Positions 53,013 to 61,828 are shown, numbered from the stretch's first letter. The stretch is DNA of 64,000 bases from Streptomyces sp. CNH099 (GCA_000514715.1 KI911459.1:1-64000), one strand, 5' to 3'. Numbers and translations are program-made. Notes: generated from the letters alone by a model not told the origin.

Positions 53013-54002
53013 ATGTCTACGCCACCGGCGCGCCGCCACGTCGTCGGGGTCGCGGTCACCGACGGCGCCCCCGCCTACGAGCTGGCCGTCCCCTGCGAGG
53101 TCTTCGGCCTCGACCGCAGCGACCTCGTCGACCCCTGGTACGAGCTGCGGCTGTGCGCTGCCCAGACCGGGCCGCTCACCACCGCCCCCGGGCTGCTGCT
53201 GCAGAGCCCGTACGGCCTCGCCGACCTGGCCGAGGCCGACACCGTGCTGATCCCCGCCCTCGCCCGCAGCCACCAGCTCGACCCGCCGCCGGAACTCGTC
53301 GCCGCGGTGCGGAAGGCGTACGAGGCGGGCAAGCGGATCGTCGCCCTGTGCGCCGGTGCGTACGTGCCGGCGGCGGCCGGCGTGCTGGACGGCAGGCGCG
53401 CGACGACGCACTGGATGAACGCCGTCGACTTCGCCCACCGCTTCCCCCGCGTCCGCGTCGAACCCGACGCCCTCTACCGCGAGGACGGCCCCGTGTTCAC
53501 CTCCGCCGGCACCGGCGCCGCCGTCGACCTCTGCCTCCACCTCGTCCGCCGCGACCACGGCGCCGCGGTCGCCAACGAGGTCGCCCGGCGCATGGTCGTA
53601 CCCCCGCACCGCGAGGGCGGCCAGGCCCAGTACGCCAGGCTCCCGGCCCCGCCGCCGCGCCCGGCCGCGCCCGGCCACGGACTGGCACCCGTGCTCGACT
53701 GGGCCCGCGCCCGGCTTCACGAGCCGCTGACCGTGGCCCGGCTGGCCCGCGCCGCGCACCTCTCCGAGCGCACCTTCGCCCGCCGCTTCCGCGACGCCGT
53801 GGGCGTCACACCGCTGCAGTGGCTGCTGCAGGAGCGGGTCCGGCTGGCGCAGGAGCTGCTGGAGACCACGGACGCCCCGGTGGAGGCGGTGGCGCGGCGC
53901 GCGGGGCTGGGCAGCGCGGCGAACCTGCGGCACCAGTTCGCCCGCCGGACCGGCGTCTCCCCGCGGACGTACCGGCACGTGTTCCGCGACCGGGCGCGCT
54001 GA
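53013..54002 (+). CDS. GlxA-type AraC-family transcriptional regulator
   Basis: The 329-residue protein has an N-terminal DJ-1/PfpI-like sensor domain (VVGVAVTDGAPAYELAVPCEVFG; VALCAGAYVPAAAGVLDG) and a C-terminal AraC double helix-turn-helix (LTVARLARAAHLSERTFARRF and VEAVARRAGLGSAANLRHQF). It likely responds to a small amine or amino-acid-related ligand. Divergent placement suggests control of the APC permease (inference). Confidence 0.9.
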   Translation: MSTPPARRHVVGVAVTDGAPAYELAVPCEVFGLDRSDLVDPWYELRLCAAQTGPLTTAPGLLLQSPYGLADLAEADTVLIPALARSHQLDPPPELVAAVRKAYEAGKRIVALCAGAYVPAAAGVLDGRRATTHWMNAVDFAHRFPRVRVEPDALYREDGPVFTSAGTGAAVDLCLHLVRRDHGAAVANEVARRMVVPPHREGGQAQYARLPAPPPRPAAPGHGLAPVLDWARARLHEPLTVARLARAAHLSERTFARRFRDAVGVTPLQWLLQERVRLAQELLETTDAPVEAVARRAGLGSAANLRHQFARRTGVSPRTYRHVFRDRAR

Positions 54003-54019
54003 CGGGAGCGACGCCGCGG

Positions 54020-54670
54020 TCAGGGGCCCTGGGTCACGGCCAGGTGCGTGCGGCTGTGGCGGGGCGACTCCGCCTCGTCCAGCAGGGCGACCGCGAAGTC
54101 CGGGTACGAGATGCGCTCCCCGGGGTCGCCGTGGGGGTGCACGCGGTAACCGCGGTCCGTGCGGCCGGCGTCGTGGTCGAAGTCGCCGGCCGGGCTGGCG
54201 TAGAGCCAGTCCAGCTCCGGCGGCGCCGCGCGGAGGACGTCCAGACCGGCCGCGTGCGCCGCGCAGAAGGGGCGGAACTCCGCCGGGAACGCCGGGTGGT
54301 CCAGGAGCCGGCGGCCGGTCGCGTCCGGCAGCAGCGAGGCCAGCCCGACCAGCACCAGCCGCGGCACCTCCGCCCGCGTCAGACCGGCCACCAGCGCCTT
54401 CGCCGAGCCGCGGAAGAAGGCGTCCGGGTCCGTGCCCTCCCCGTACACCGCCGCCGCGGAGACCGCCGCGGTGCAGCCGGCGGCCGTGGCCGCCACCGCC
54501 TCCGGGTCCGTCGCGTCCCCGGCGACCAGCCGTACGCCCGCGCCCGCGACCCCCGCGTGCGCCTCCGGGTCGCGCACCACGGCCACCACCTCGTGCCCGC
54601 GCCGCCGCGCCTCCGCCACGGCCCGGCGGCCGGCCCTGCCGCCCGCCCCGTACACCACGATCCTGCCCAT
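54020..54670 (-). CDS. NAD(P)-binding atypical SDR
   Basis: The 216-residue protein starts MGRIVVYGAGGRAGRRAVAEA, with the NAD(P)-binding glycine motif GAGGRAG, and continues VRLVAGDATDPEAVAATAAGCTAAVSA. It resembles the YwnB/NmrA-like NADH-flavin reductase group. The C-terminal Ser-Pro-Asp region gives no substrate clue. It is divergent from an HxlR-type regulator with 99 bp between starts, a common regulator-target pair. Confidence 0.88.
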   Translation of the reverse strand: MGRIVVYGAGGRAGRRAVAEARRRGHEVVAVVRDPEAHAGVAGAGVRLVAGDATDPEAVAATAAGCTAAVSAAAVYGEGTDPDAFFRGSAKALVAGLTRAEVPRLVLVGLASLLPDATGRRLLDHPAFPAEFRPFCAAHAAGLDVLRAAPPELDWLYASPAGDFDHDAGRTDRGYRVHPHGDPGERISYPDFAVALLDEAESPRHSRTHLAVTQGP

Positions 54671-54757
54671 CCCGCGTACCTCCGGTCTCGTCTCTCGGCG
54701 TCGTCCGCGCACGCTAACCGGCCCCGCGGTTTCCGCCGGGATACCGGGACCGCCGCC

Positions 54758-54763
54758 TACGCT
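54758..54763 (+). promoter_or_regulatory. Candidate -10 element of the HxlR gene
   Basis: TACGCT ends 6 nt before ATG 54770, fitting a leaderless mRNA. Confidence 0.45.
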
Positions 54764-54769
54764 GGCGGG

Positions 54770-55150
54770 ATGAGCGAGCCGCTGCGCCCCGACATGTTCG
54801 ACGAGCTGTGCCCGTCGTCGATGCTGCCGTTCCGCTTCGGCGACAAGTGGGCCGCGCTGATCCTCAGGTGCCTGGAGGAAGGGCCGCGCCGCTACTCCGA
54901 ACTCCGCGTCCCGCTGCGGCGGGTGACGCCCAAGGTGATGACCCGCTCGCTGCGGGCCCTGGAGCGCGACGGGCTGGTCTCGCGCACGGTGTACGAGGGG
55001 CTGCCGCGGCGGGTGGAGTACGGGCTGACGCCGCTGGGGCGGAGCATGCTGGAGCCGCTGGACGCGGCGTGCGCGTGGGCGGCGGAGCACTGGGAGGAAC
55101 TGCTCGACGCCCGGGAGGCGTACGGCAATAGGGGTACCCCCCGCCGGTAA
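54770..55150 (+). CDS. HxlR-family transcriptional regulator
   Basis: The 126-residue winged-helix regulator has the HxlR pattern: FGDKWAALILRCLEEGPRRYSELR, then VTPKVMTRSLRALERDGLVSRTVYEGLPRRVEYGLTPLG. A Cys (CPSSM) near the N-terminus could serve in redox or aldehyde sensing, as in HypR/YodB relatives. It is divergent from the SDR gene and may repress it. Its stop TAA is supplied by a hairpin repeat element (55131-55170), so the last few residues come from the repeat. Confidence 0.9.
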   Translation: MSEPLRPDMFDELCPSSMLPFRFGDKWAALILRCLEEGPRRYSELRVPLRRVTPKVMTRSLRALERDGLVSRTVYEGLPRRVEYGLTPLGRSMLEPLDAACAWAAEHWEELLDAREAYGNRGTPRR

Positions 55151-55170
55151 GGGCGTAGCCGGTGGGGGAG
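55131..55170. repeat. Hairpin repeat, single copy
   Basis: GGGGTACCCCCCGCCGGTAA and the following 20 bases match the element repeated four times at 56732-56885. CCCCC-CCGG pairs with CCGG-GGGGG through a G-T wobble over an 11-nt loop. The preceding TACGGCAAT is also shared with the second locus. Confidence 0.85.
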
Positions 55171-55267
55171 GGCGGGGACCGCGGCGGACACGGGGGCTGC
55201 GGAGGTCGGGGAGGCCGGGGCGGCCGGGGCGGCCGCGGCGGCCGCGGGCGGCTGAGCCGGCCGGACG

Positions 55268-55867
55268 TCAGCTCCCGCACGCCCCCGGCGCGCCGGTCGC
55301 GCCGCCCAGCGGGAAGCGCAGCCACTCCCGCCACCGCCTGCCGTCGTGCGCCACCAGGTCCACCGCCCCCACCCGCGCCGCGACCGGCAGCCGGGGTGCG
55401 AGATCCGCCTCGATCGCCGCGTGCACCGCCTCGCCGCCGCTGTTCGCGACCGTCAGGTGCGGGTCGAGGTCGCCGAAGATGCCGCCGTACGGCGGGTGGT
55501 CGGGCCACTGCTCGACGACCGCCTTCGTCAGCGCGCGCAGCGGGTCGTCCGGCTCGGGGACGAGGTACAGCACCCCGGGGAAGCGGCCGCAGCGCGTGAA
55601 CGTCGCCGGGAACGCCTCGTGCGCGGCGAACAGCCGCCGCAGCGCGGCGCGTACGCGGCCGTCGACGCGGTCCCGGTGCAGAAAGGGGTACAGCACGGTG
55701 ACGTGCGCGGCGCCGCCGTGTGCCGCGGCGGTGTCGTAGCGGGCGCGCCAGTGGCGTACGAGGGGGTCCACCTCGGGCAGCGACACGCTCAGCGCGGTCG
55801 TGCCGGGCGCGGTGGGCCAGCCCTCCGCCGCCGGTTCGGGTACGGGCTCGGGGCGCGGGAGCGGCAT
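55268..55867 (-). CDS. 2'-5' RNA ligase family protein
   Basis: The 199-residue protein carries two H-x-T motifs, HVTV (His55) and HLTVAN, as in 2H phosphoesterases. Between them are RFPGVLYLVPEPDD and PPYGGIFGDLDP. The fold suggests cyclic phosphodiesterase or ligase chemistry on RNA or small nucleotides; the substrate is unknown. ATG 55867 is the start. The 117-bp gap after the HxlR gene is a G/C-only low-complexity stretch. Confidence 0.88.
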   Translation of the reverse strand: MPLPRPEPVPEPAAEGWPTAPGTTALSVSLPEVDPLVRHWRARYDTAAAHGGAAHVTVLYPFLHRDRVDGRVRAALRRLFAAHEAFPATFTRCGRFPGVLYLVPEPDDPLRALTKAVVEQWPDHPPYGGIFGDLDPHLTVANSGGEAVHAAIEADLAPRLPVAARVGAVDLVAHDGRRWREWLRFPLGGATGAPGACGS

Positions 55868-55955
55868 GCGGGGGATCGTACGGTGCGGCCCCGGGCCGCG
55901 GGCACGGCGCCCGGGCGGCGCGGGAAACGGCTGTTCCGCGTCTTCGCACACGGCG

Positions 55956-55961
55956 TACCGT
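55956..55961 (+). promoter_or_regulatory. Candidate -10 element of the methyltransferase gene
   Basis: TACCGT ends 7 nt before ATG 55969, fitting a leaderless mRNA. Confidence 0.45.
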
Positions 55962-55968
55962 AGCGATC

Positions 55969-56748
55969 ATGACTACGGACCCCGATCTGCACCGGCGGCG
56001 CGCCTCCTCCTTCGGCAGCCAGGCCGCGGCCTACGCCGAGTTCCGCCCCGACTACCCCGCGGCCGCGGTCCGATGGGCCCTGGAGCCGGTCGCGGACCGC
56101 GACCGCCCGCACGTCCTGGACCTCGCCGCCGGCACCGGCAAGCTGACCGCCGCGCTGGTCGCCGAGGGCCTGCGGACCACGGCCGTCGAACCGGACCGGG
56201 CGATGCTGGCCGAGCTGCGGCGGGCGCTGCCGGACGTGCCGGCGCACGAGGGGACGGCGGAACGGATCCCGCTGCCGGACGGGTCCGTGGACGCGGTGCT
56301 CGTGGGGCAGGCGTTCCACTGGTTCGCCCCGGAGCGGGCGCTGCCGGAGATCGCCCGGGTGCTGCGGCCGGGCGGGGTGGCGGCCGGGCTGTGGAACCAG
56401 GGCGACCACGAGGTGGACTGGATCACCGGGCTGGACGAGGTCACCCGCGGCGAAGCCTGCTTCGCGGACCTGTCGGACGAGGTCGGGCTGCCCCCGCACG
56501 GGGAGTACGAGCCGGTGCGGCGGCAGCGGTTCCCCAACCGGTTGCGGTACACGCGCGACTCGCTGACGGCGATGGTGGCCACGCACTCGCGCCTGCTCCT
56601 GCTGCCGGAGGACGAGCGGGCGCAGCTGCTCGCGCGGGTCCGGGGGTACCTGGCGGCCCGGCCGGAGACGCAGCGCACGGAGTTCGAGGTGCCGCTGGTC
56701 ACGCTCGTGGACCGGGCGGTACGGCAATGGGGGTCCCCCCGCCAGTAA
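55969..56748 (+). CDS. Class I SAM-dependent methyltransferase
   Basis: The 259-residue protein has motif I HVLDLAAGTGKLTAAL, VEPDRAMLAEL as motif II and a PLPDGSVDAVLVGQAFHWFAPERALPEIARVLRPGG region, typical of the UbiE/Methyltransf_11 group. Methyl acceptor is unknown. The first 40 residues (RRRASSFGSQAAAYAEFRPDYP) are family-specific. The stop TAA lies inside the first copy of a 39-bp hairpin repeat, which also encodes the last residues GSPRQ. Confidence 0.9.
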   Translation: MTTDPDLHRRRASSFGSQAAAYAEFRPDYPAAAVRWALEPVADRDRPHVLDLAAGTGKLTAALVAEGLRTTAVEPDRAMLAELRRALPDVPAHEGTAERIPLPDGSVDAVLVGQAFHWFAPERALPEIARVLRPGGVAAGLWNQGDHEVDWITGLDEVTRGEACFADLSDEVGLPPHGEYEPVRRQRFPNRLRYTRDSLTAMVATHSRLLLLPEDERAQLLARVRGYLAARPETQRTEFEVPLVTLVDRAVRQWGSPRQ

Positions 56749-56885
56749 GGGCGTAGCCGGTGGGGGAGGGGGTCCCCCCGCCAGTAAGGGCGTAGCCGGT
56801 GGGGGAGGGGGTCCCCCCGCCGGTAAGGGCGTAGCCGGTGGGGGAGGGGGTCCCCCCGCCGGTAAGGGCGTAGCCGGTGGGGGAG
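56732..56885. repeat. Four tandem copies of a 39-bp hairpin repeat
   Basis: Units start at 56732, 56771, 56810 and 56849 with an exact 39-bp period. Each reads GGTCCCCCCGCCRGTAAGGG and then CGTAGCCGGTGGGGGAGGG. Each can fold as CCCCC-x-CCGG with CCGG-x-GGGGG. Copies 1-2 and 3-4 differ at a single A/G position. The first copy overlaps the methyltransferase stop codon. Confidence 0.9.
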
Positions 56886-57033
56886 ACCGGGGCCGGGGGC
56901 CGGGGCGGCGGCCCGTACCCGTCATACCTGGGAGCTACGCGGCAGGTGAGCTCTCCGGCGGGACGCCGACGAGGGGCGGCGGTTCGTAGCTTTCTCACCG
57001 GATCACGGAACACACCCGGTGAGAGGACCCGCC

Positions 57034-58323
57034 ATGACACCGCCCCGCCTACGCGACCCCGGCTTGAGCGGCGGAGGGCCGGCGCCGGCGGTGCGCCGCG
57101 GGGCCCTTCCCGGCGGGGAGCGGCCGCGGGGAGCGGGGTGCGCCGACGGCGCCCGGTTCCGCGGGCGGCTGCGGCGGGGGCTGCTCGCCGGGGTCGTCGC
57201 CGCCTCGGTGGCGCTGCCGGTGGCCGCCGCGGCCCGGCCCGCCGCCGTGCCGGCGCCCGTGCCCGCCGTGCCGTTCGAGGTGGCCGCCGCGACCCCCGCC
57301 GCCCTCGCCGAGCGGTACGCCGCCAACCGCGACGGCATCCGCGCCGCCGAGCGCATGGCCGCCGCCCACGGCGACCGCCGCCGCGCCGGCTCGCTGCGCG
57401 CCATGGCGGCGCCGGGGCGGCACTTCCTGTCGTTCGACGGCCGCGACGGCGGGCGCAGCGCCGAGGTGTTCGGCGACCTGGCGCACGCCCGGCGGATCGC
57501 CGTCCTCGTACCCGGCACGGACACCGGCCTCGACTCGTACGGGCGCTTCCGCGCCGGCGCCGAGGCGCTGCGCCGCGCGCTGCTCGACCGCGCGGCCGGG
57601 GCCCTGGACAGCACCCGGGACGCACCGGACGTACCGGACACACCGGACACACCGGACGCACCGGACGCACCGGACACCGCGGGCGCCGTCGTCGCCTGGC
57701 TCGGCTACGCGCCGCCGAGCACGGTCAGCGCCGCGTCGCTGACCGCCGGCCGCGCCGAGGCCGCCGCGCCTCGGCTGCGCGCCTTCGTCCGGTCGCTGGC
57801 CGCCGCCCGGCCGGACGCCCGGATCTCGCTGCTCTGCCACTCCTACGGCTCCGTGGTCTGCGGCCGCGCCGCGGCCGGGCTGCGGGTCGCGGACGTCGTG
57901 CTGTACGGCAGTCCCGGCGTCGGCGCCGGCAGCGCCGCCGAGCTGGACACCCCCGCCACGGTGTGGGCGGGGCGGGGGGCCGGCGACTGGGTGGGCGACG
58001 TGCCGCACGTGCGGGTCCCGCTGCTGGTGGCGACGGTCGGCTTCGGCCCGGACCCGGTGTCGCCCGGCTTCGGCGCCTGCCCCTTCGCCGCGGGCCCCGG
58101 CGGCCACAGCGACTACCTGAGCCCCGGCTCCGTACCGCTGCGGAGCCTGGCCCGGATCGTGACCGGGGAGGCCACCTGCGCCGGGCCCCGGGCCCCGGCG
58201 ACCGCGGACGGGCCCCAGCCCTGCGCGCCCGCCCCTGATCCGGAAGCCGGGCACGCGCGGGCGCCCCGCCCGGCCGCCCCGTCCACCCCCCGCCCCGCCC
58301 TCCGCGGACGCGGTCATGCGTGA
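57034..58323 (+). CDS. Alpha/beta hydrolase (DUF1023-like), probably exported
   Basis: The 429-residue protein has an Arg-rich N-terminus, one hydrophobic segment (LLAGVVAASVALPVAAAA), and an alpha/beta hydrolase domain with RRIAVLVPGTDTGLDSYGRF, the nucleophile elbow CHSYGSVVC (Ser in H-S-Y-G-S) and a GGHSDYL C-terminal His. DUF1023 proteins match this layout; the substrate is unknown. ATG 57034 has AGAGGA 6 nt upstream. It overlaps the following acyltransferase by 8 nt. Residues near 195-215 are 9-bp-repeat-derived (PDTPDTPDAPDAPDT). Confidence 0.85.
   Translation: MTPPRLRDPGLSGGGPAPAVRRGALPGGERPRGAGCADGARFRGRLRRGLLAGVVAASVALPVAAAARPAAVPAPVPAVPFEVAAATPAALAERYAANRDGIRAAERMAAAHGDRRRAGSLRAMAAPGRHFLSFDGRDGGRSAEVFGDLAHARRIAVLVPGTDTGLDSYGRFRAGAEALRRALLDRAAGALDSTRDAPDVPDTPDTPDAPDAPDTAGAVVAWLGYAPPSTVSAASLTAGRAEAAAPRLRAFVRSLAAARPDARISLLCHSYGSVVCGRAAAGLRVADVVLYGSPGVGAGSAAELDTPATVWAGRGAGDWVGDVPHVRVPLLVATVGFGPDPVSPGFGACPFAAGPGGHSDYLSPGSVPLRSLARIVTGEATCAGPRAPATADGPQPCAPAPDPEAGHARAPRPAAPSTPRPALRGRGHA
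57616..57678 (+). repeat. 9-bp tandem repeat inside the hydrolase gene
   Basis: Seven 9-bp units of the form CCGGACRCA encode tripeptides PDA/PDT/PDV. They lie between conserved strands of the hydrolase, so copy number could vary between strains without frameshift. Confidence 0.85.
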
Positions 58324-59443
58324 GGCCGTGCTGCGCGTCGCCGCCGCCACCCCGCCCGGCCGCGACCGCGGGATGGACGCCCTCCGCGCCCTCGCCATCC
58401 TCGGCGTCGTGCTCGGCCACTGGCTGGTCACCGCCCTCGTCGCCGACAGCGGCACCGTGCGCGCCGCCAGCCCGCTGCGCTACCTGCCCGGGCTGGCGCC
58501 CGTCTCCTGGGTGCTGCAGACCCTGGCCGTCTTCTTCTTCGTCGGCGGCCACGCCGCCGCCCGCGGCCACGCCTCCGCGCGCGCCGCCGGCACCCCCTAC
58601 GCCCGCTGGCTCCGCGGCCGGCTCGCCCGCCTGTTCCGGCCCGTCGCCGCCGTGCTCGCGGTCTGGGCGGTGGTGCTCGGCGCACTGCTGGCCGCGGGCG
58701 CCGGCTACCCGACCGCACGCGCCCTCGGCAAGCTGGCGCTGTCGCCGCTGTGGTTCCTGCTGGTCTTCGCCGTGCTGACCGCGGCGACCCCGCTGGCCGC
58801 CCGGCTGCACCCGGGGTGGCCGCTTGCCGTGGCCGGCTGCGTCGACCTGTGCCGGCTGCGGCTCGACGGGCCCGCGGCGCTGGGGTGGGCCAACGTCGCC
58901 GCCGGCTGGCTCGTGCCGTACGCCCTGGGCGCGCGCGGCGCCCGCCGCGGGCTGCCGGGGCGGCGTACGGCGTGGGCGCTGCTCGGCGGCGGCGCGGCGG
59001 CGACGGCGGTGCTGGTGCTCCGCGGCGGCTACCCGGCGGCCATGGTCGGCGTGCCCGGGGCCGCGGTCTCCAACCTGGACCCGCCGACCCTCGCCGCCGT
59101 CACCTTCGGCCTCGCCCAGTGCGGTGCGGCGCTGCTGCTGCTCGGGCCGCTGCGCCGGGTGCTGCGGCGGCGGCCGGCGGCGTGGGCGGCGGTGGCGCTG
59201 CTCAACCTGTCGGCGATGACGGTCTTCCTCTGGCACCAGACGGCGATGATGGCGGTCTCGGCGCTCGGCCTGCTCGCGGGCGGCGGCGCGCTGCCGGGGC
59301 TGCACACGGTGCCGGACGGGGGCGGCTGGGTGGCGGCCCGGCTGGTGTGGCTGCCGGCGTTCGCGGCGGTGCTGCTGGTGTGCCGGGCGGCCTTCCACGC
59401 GTACGAGCGGCCGGGCGGGGTGTCGGCCGTACGAGGTACCTAG
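58316..59443 (+). CDS. Acyltransferase-3 family membrane protein
   Basis: The 375-residue protein has about ten membrane helices. It starts with the acyltransferase-3 motif RGMDALRALAILGVVLGHW, with the catalytic-type His at its end, then FFFVGGHAAARG and RLARLFRP. It moves acyl groups onto a glycan, lipid or antibiotic at the membrane; substrate unknown. ATG 58316 overlaps the hydrolase end by 8 nt, so the two may act in one exported pathway. Confidence 0.87.
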   Translation: MREAVLRVAAATPPGRDRGMDALRALAILGVVLGHWLVTALVADSGTVRAASPLRYLPGLAPVSWVLQTLAVFFFVGGHAAARGHASARAAGTPYARWLRGRLARLFRPVAAVLAVWAVVLGALLAAGAGYPTARALGKLALSPLWFLLVFAVLTAATPLAARLHPGWPLAVAGCVDLCRLRLDGPAALGWANVAAGWLVPYALGARGARRGLPGRRTAWALLGGGAAATAVLVLRGGYPAAMVGVPGAAVSNLDPPTLAAVTFGLAQCGAALLLLGPLRRVLRRRPAAWAAVALLNLSAMTVFLWHQTAMMAVSALGLLAGGGALPGLHTVPDGGGWVAARLVWLPAFAAVLLVCRAAFHAYERPGGVSAVRGT

Positions 59444-59468
59444 GGTGGAGCGAGCGAGGGAGGAGCCG

Positions 59469-60947
59469 ATGGGGAAGGGACCCGCCGCCGGGCTGCGGAC
59501 GGTGCTGCGCACGCTGCGCGCGGACCTGTGGACGACGGCCGTCGGCCCGCCGCAGGGTGCGCCGGGCACCGCGGCCGCGGCGGCGGCCGGAGCTGCGGCC
59601 GGAGCGGTGCAGCGCTCGCGGCTGCGCGAGTGGCTGCCCGCGCTGGCCGTGCCGGCCCTGCTGGTGCTGGCGGCCCTGCACGTCGCCGCCACCAACCAGT
59701 ACGCCTTCGGCTACGACATGGGCATGCGCACCGCCACCCTGCTCGCCACGCTGCAGTCGGCGGCCTTCCTCGTGGCGCCGCTCCGGCCGGTGCTCGCCTG
59801 CTGGGTCACCACGGTGGCCATGCTGGTGGTCGCGCGGTTCGCGGACACCGCGCACGGCGCCGACGCGGACGGGATGTTCCCCTGGACGGCCACCGGGCTC
59901 GTGCTGCAGGCCGGGGTGCTGTTCGCGGTGGCGCTGCGCTGCCGGCCGCGGATCGCGGCCGAGACGCTGGGGATCAGCGTGCTGGCGGGCCTCGGCTACG
60001 GCTTCTTCTCCGCCGAGGACACGACGGGCGTGCCGTTCGCCGTCCTGGTCCTCGCCCTCGCCGCCGGCGGCGGCGTCGCGGTGCGCGGGCGCCGGGTGGC
60101 CCGTACGGAGCTGGCGGCGCAGGAGGAGCTGACCGCCGGGGAGCGGGCCCGGCGCACGCTGCTGCAGGAGCGCACCAGGATCGCCCGCGAGCTGCACGAC
60201 GTGGTCGCCCACCACATGTCGGTGATCTCCATCCAGGCGCAGGTCGCGCCGCACCTGGTGCAGGACCCGCCGGAGGAGCTGAAGGAGAACCTCGCGGGGA
60301 TCCGCGCGAGCGCCGTCGAGGCGCTGGCCGAGCTGCGCCGGGTGCTGGGCGTGCTGCGGGCCGACGACGGGGAGGCGGGCGCCGAAGCCGCCCCGCCCCC
60401 CGGACTCGGCCGCGGACTCGACCCCCGCCTCGACCCCGTCCTCGGCCCGGGCGCCGGCCCCGCGCCCGGTGCCCCCGCCCGCCCCGACGACGTACGCCAC
60501 GCCCCGCAGCCCACCCTCGACCGGCTCGGCGAACTGGCCGACGCGGTGCGCCGCGCCGGGGTCGAGGTCGCCGCCCGGACCACCGGGGAGCCGTACGCGC
60601 TGCCGCCGGGCGTCGAGCTGTCCGCGTACCGCATCGTGCAGGAGGCGCTCAGCAACGTGGTCCGGCACGCGCCCGGGGCCCGCGCCCGGGTGGAGGTCGG
60701 CTACCGCCCCGCGGGGCTCACCGTCCGGGTCGTCAACACCGCGCCGGAGCGCGCCGCACCGCCCTGGGCGGGCGCGGGGCACGGGCTGCTCGGGATGCGG
60801 GAGCGCGCCGCGATGCTGGGCGGCGAGCTGGCCGCCGGCACCACCCCCGACGGCGGCTACGAGGTGACCGCGATGCTGCCCGTGGCGTCCGCTGAGCCCT
60901 CTGTGCCTCCTGCGTCCGCTGCCCCCGACGGTGCGGAGACCCCGTGA
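59469..60947 (+). CDS. NarL-type sensor histidine kinase
   Basis: The 492-residue kinase has five or six N-terminal membrane helices, a HisKA_3 domain with the phospho-acceptor His in ARELHDVVAHHMSVISIQAQ, a Pro/Gly-rich variable linker, and a HATPase domain (RIVQEALSNVVRHAPGARA; GHGLLGMRERAAMLGGEL). ATG 59469 has GGAGGAG just upstream. A -10-like TAGGGT overlaps the acyltransferase stop at 59441. The kinase overlaps the response regulator by 4 nt. Confidence 0.92.
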   Translation: MGKGPAAGLRTVLRTLRADLWTTAVGPPQGAPGTAAAAAAGAAAGAVQRSRLREWLPALAVPALLVLAALHVAATNQYAFGYDMGMRTATLLATLQSAAFLVAPLRPVLACWVTTVAMLVVARFADTAHGADADGMFPWTATGLVLQAGVLFAVALRCRPRIAAETLGISVLAGLGYGFFSAEDTTGVPFAVLVLALAAGGGVAVRGRRVARTELAAQEELTAGERARRTLLQERTRIARELHDVVAHHMSVISIQAQVAPHLVQDPPEELKENLAGIRASAVEALAELRRVLGVLRADDGEAGAEAAPPPGLGRGLDPRLDPVLGPGAGPAPGAPARPDDVRHAPQPTLDRLGELADAVRRAGVEVAARTTGEPYALPPGVELSAYRIVQEALSNVVRHAPGARARVEVGYRPAGLTVRVVNTAPERAAPPWAGAGHGLLGMRERAAMLGGELAAGTTPDGGYEVTAMLPVASAEPSVPPASAAPDGAETP

Positions 60948-61633
60948 CGAACATCCGCGTGCTGATCGCCGACGACCAGGTCATGGTGCGCCAGGGCTTC
61001 ACCGTGCTGCTCGACGCCGAGCCCGGGATCGAGGTCGTCGGCCAGGCGGTGGACGGCGCGGACGCCGTCGCGAAGGTCGCGGAGCTGCGCCCGGACGTCG
61101 TGCTGATGGACATCCGGATGCCCGGGCTCGGCGGCATCGAGGCCACCCGCCGCATCACCGCACCGCCCGCCCCGCCCGCGCCCCCTGCCGCCGCCGTCCG
61201 GGTGCTGATCCTGACCACCTTCGACCTCGACGAGTACGTGTACGAGGCGCTGCGCGCGGGCGCGTCCGGGTTCCTGCTGAAGGACGCCTCGGCCGCCGAG
61301 CTGGCCCACGCCGTCCGGGTCGTCGCCACCGGCGAAGCGCTCCTCGCCCCCGCCGTGACCAGGCGCCTCATCACCGAGTTCGCCCGGCTGACCCGCGCCC
61401 CGCGGCCCCCGCGACCGGACCGCGTCGGCGGTCTGACGGAGCGCGAGACCGAGGTCCTGGGCCTGATCGCGCAGGGCCTGTCGAACGCGGAGATCGCCGA
61501 GCGGCTGGTGGTGGCGGAGCAGACGGTGAAGACCCACGTGGGCCGGATCCTGGCCAAGCTGGGGCTGCGCGACCGTACCCAGGCGGCGGTCTTCGCCTAC
61601 GAGACGGGCCTCGTCCGCCCCGCCGGCGACTAG
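60944..61633 (+). CDS. NarL/LuxR-type response regulator
   Basis: The 229-residue regulator has a receiver with acidic DD (ADDQVMVRQGF), the phospho-acceptor Asp in VVLMDIRMPGLGG, TTFDLDEYVYEALRAGASGFLLKD, and a C-terminal LuxR HTH (LTERETEVLGLIAQGLSNAEIAERL, TVKTHVGRILAKLG). A short Pro/Ala insert (APPAPPAPPAA) follows alpha-3 of the receiver. GTG 60944 overlaps the kinase stop (GTGA). Signal and targets are unknown; no target gene is adjacent. Confidence 0.94.
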   Translation: MTNIRVLIADDQVMVRQGFTVLLDAEPGIEVVGQAVDGADAVAKVAELRPDVVLMDIRMPGLGGIEATRRITAPPAPPAPPAAAVRVLILTTFDLDEYVYEALRAGASGFLLKDASAAELAHAVRVVATGEALLAPAVTRRLITEFARLTRAPRPPRPDRVGGLTERETEVLGLIAQGLSNAEIAERLVVAEQTVKTHVGRILAKLGLRDRTQAAVFAYETGLVRPAGD

Positions 61634-61734
61634 GTCCCGTCCGGCTCGCGGCCCAACTCACCTTCCCCGCAAGGACGTTCCCCGCCACCCGCCCACTGCC
61701 CCCGCCACCTGGGGAAACCCGCCGGGACGGCGAC

Positions 61735-61750
61735 TCGCACAGGCGTTCTA
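61735..61750 (+). promoter_or_regulatory. Candidate LexA (SOS) box
   Basis: TCGCACAGGCGTTCTA fits the actinobacterial LexA pattern GAAC-N4-GTTC with one mismatch (GCAC) and keeps the flanking TCG and TA. It lies 79 nt before the DnaE-type ATG, as expected for an SOS-controlled mutagenic polymerase. Confidence 0.55.
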
Positions 61751-61828
61751 TTGTGGTTAGGGTGAGGAACCGGAGACGGACGGGACCCGATCGGCGAGGG
61801 GTGCGACAGCGGTGACGAGGTGGCGCGG

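Noticed and set aside
55195..55260. Gly-Gly-Arg coding repeat after the HxlR gene
   Set aside because: It is a simple G/C-only tract of 9-bp-like units with no ribosome binding site and lies between two genes.
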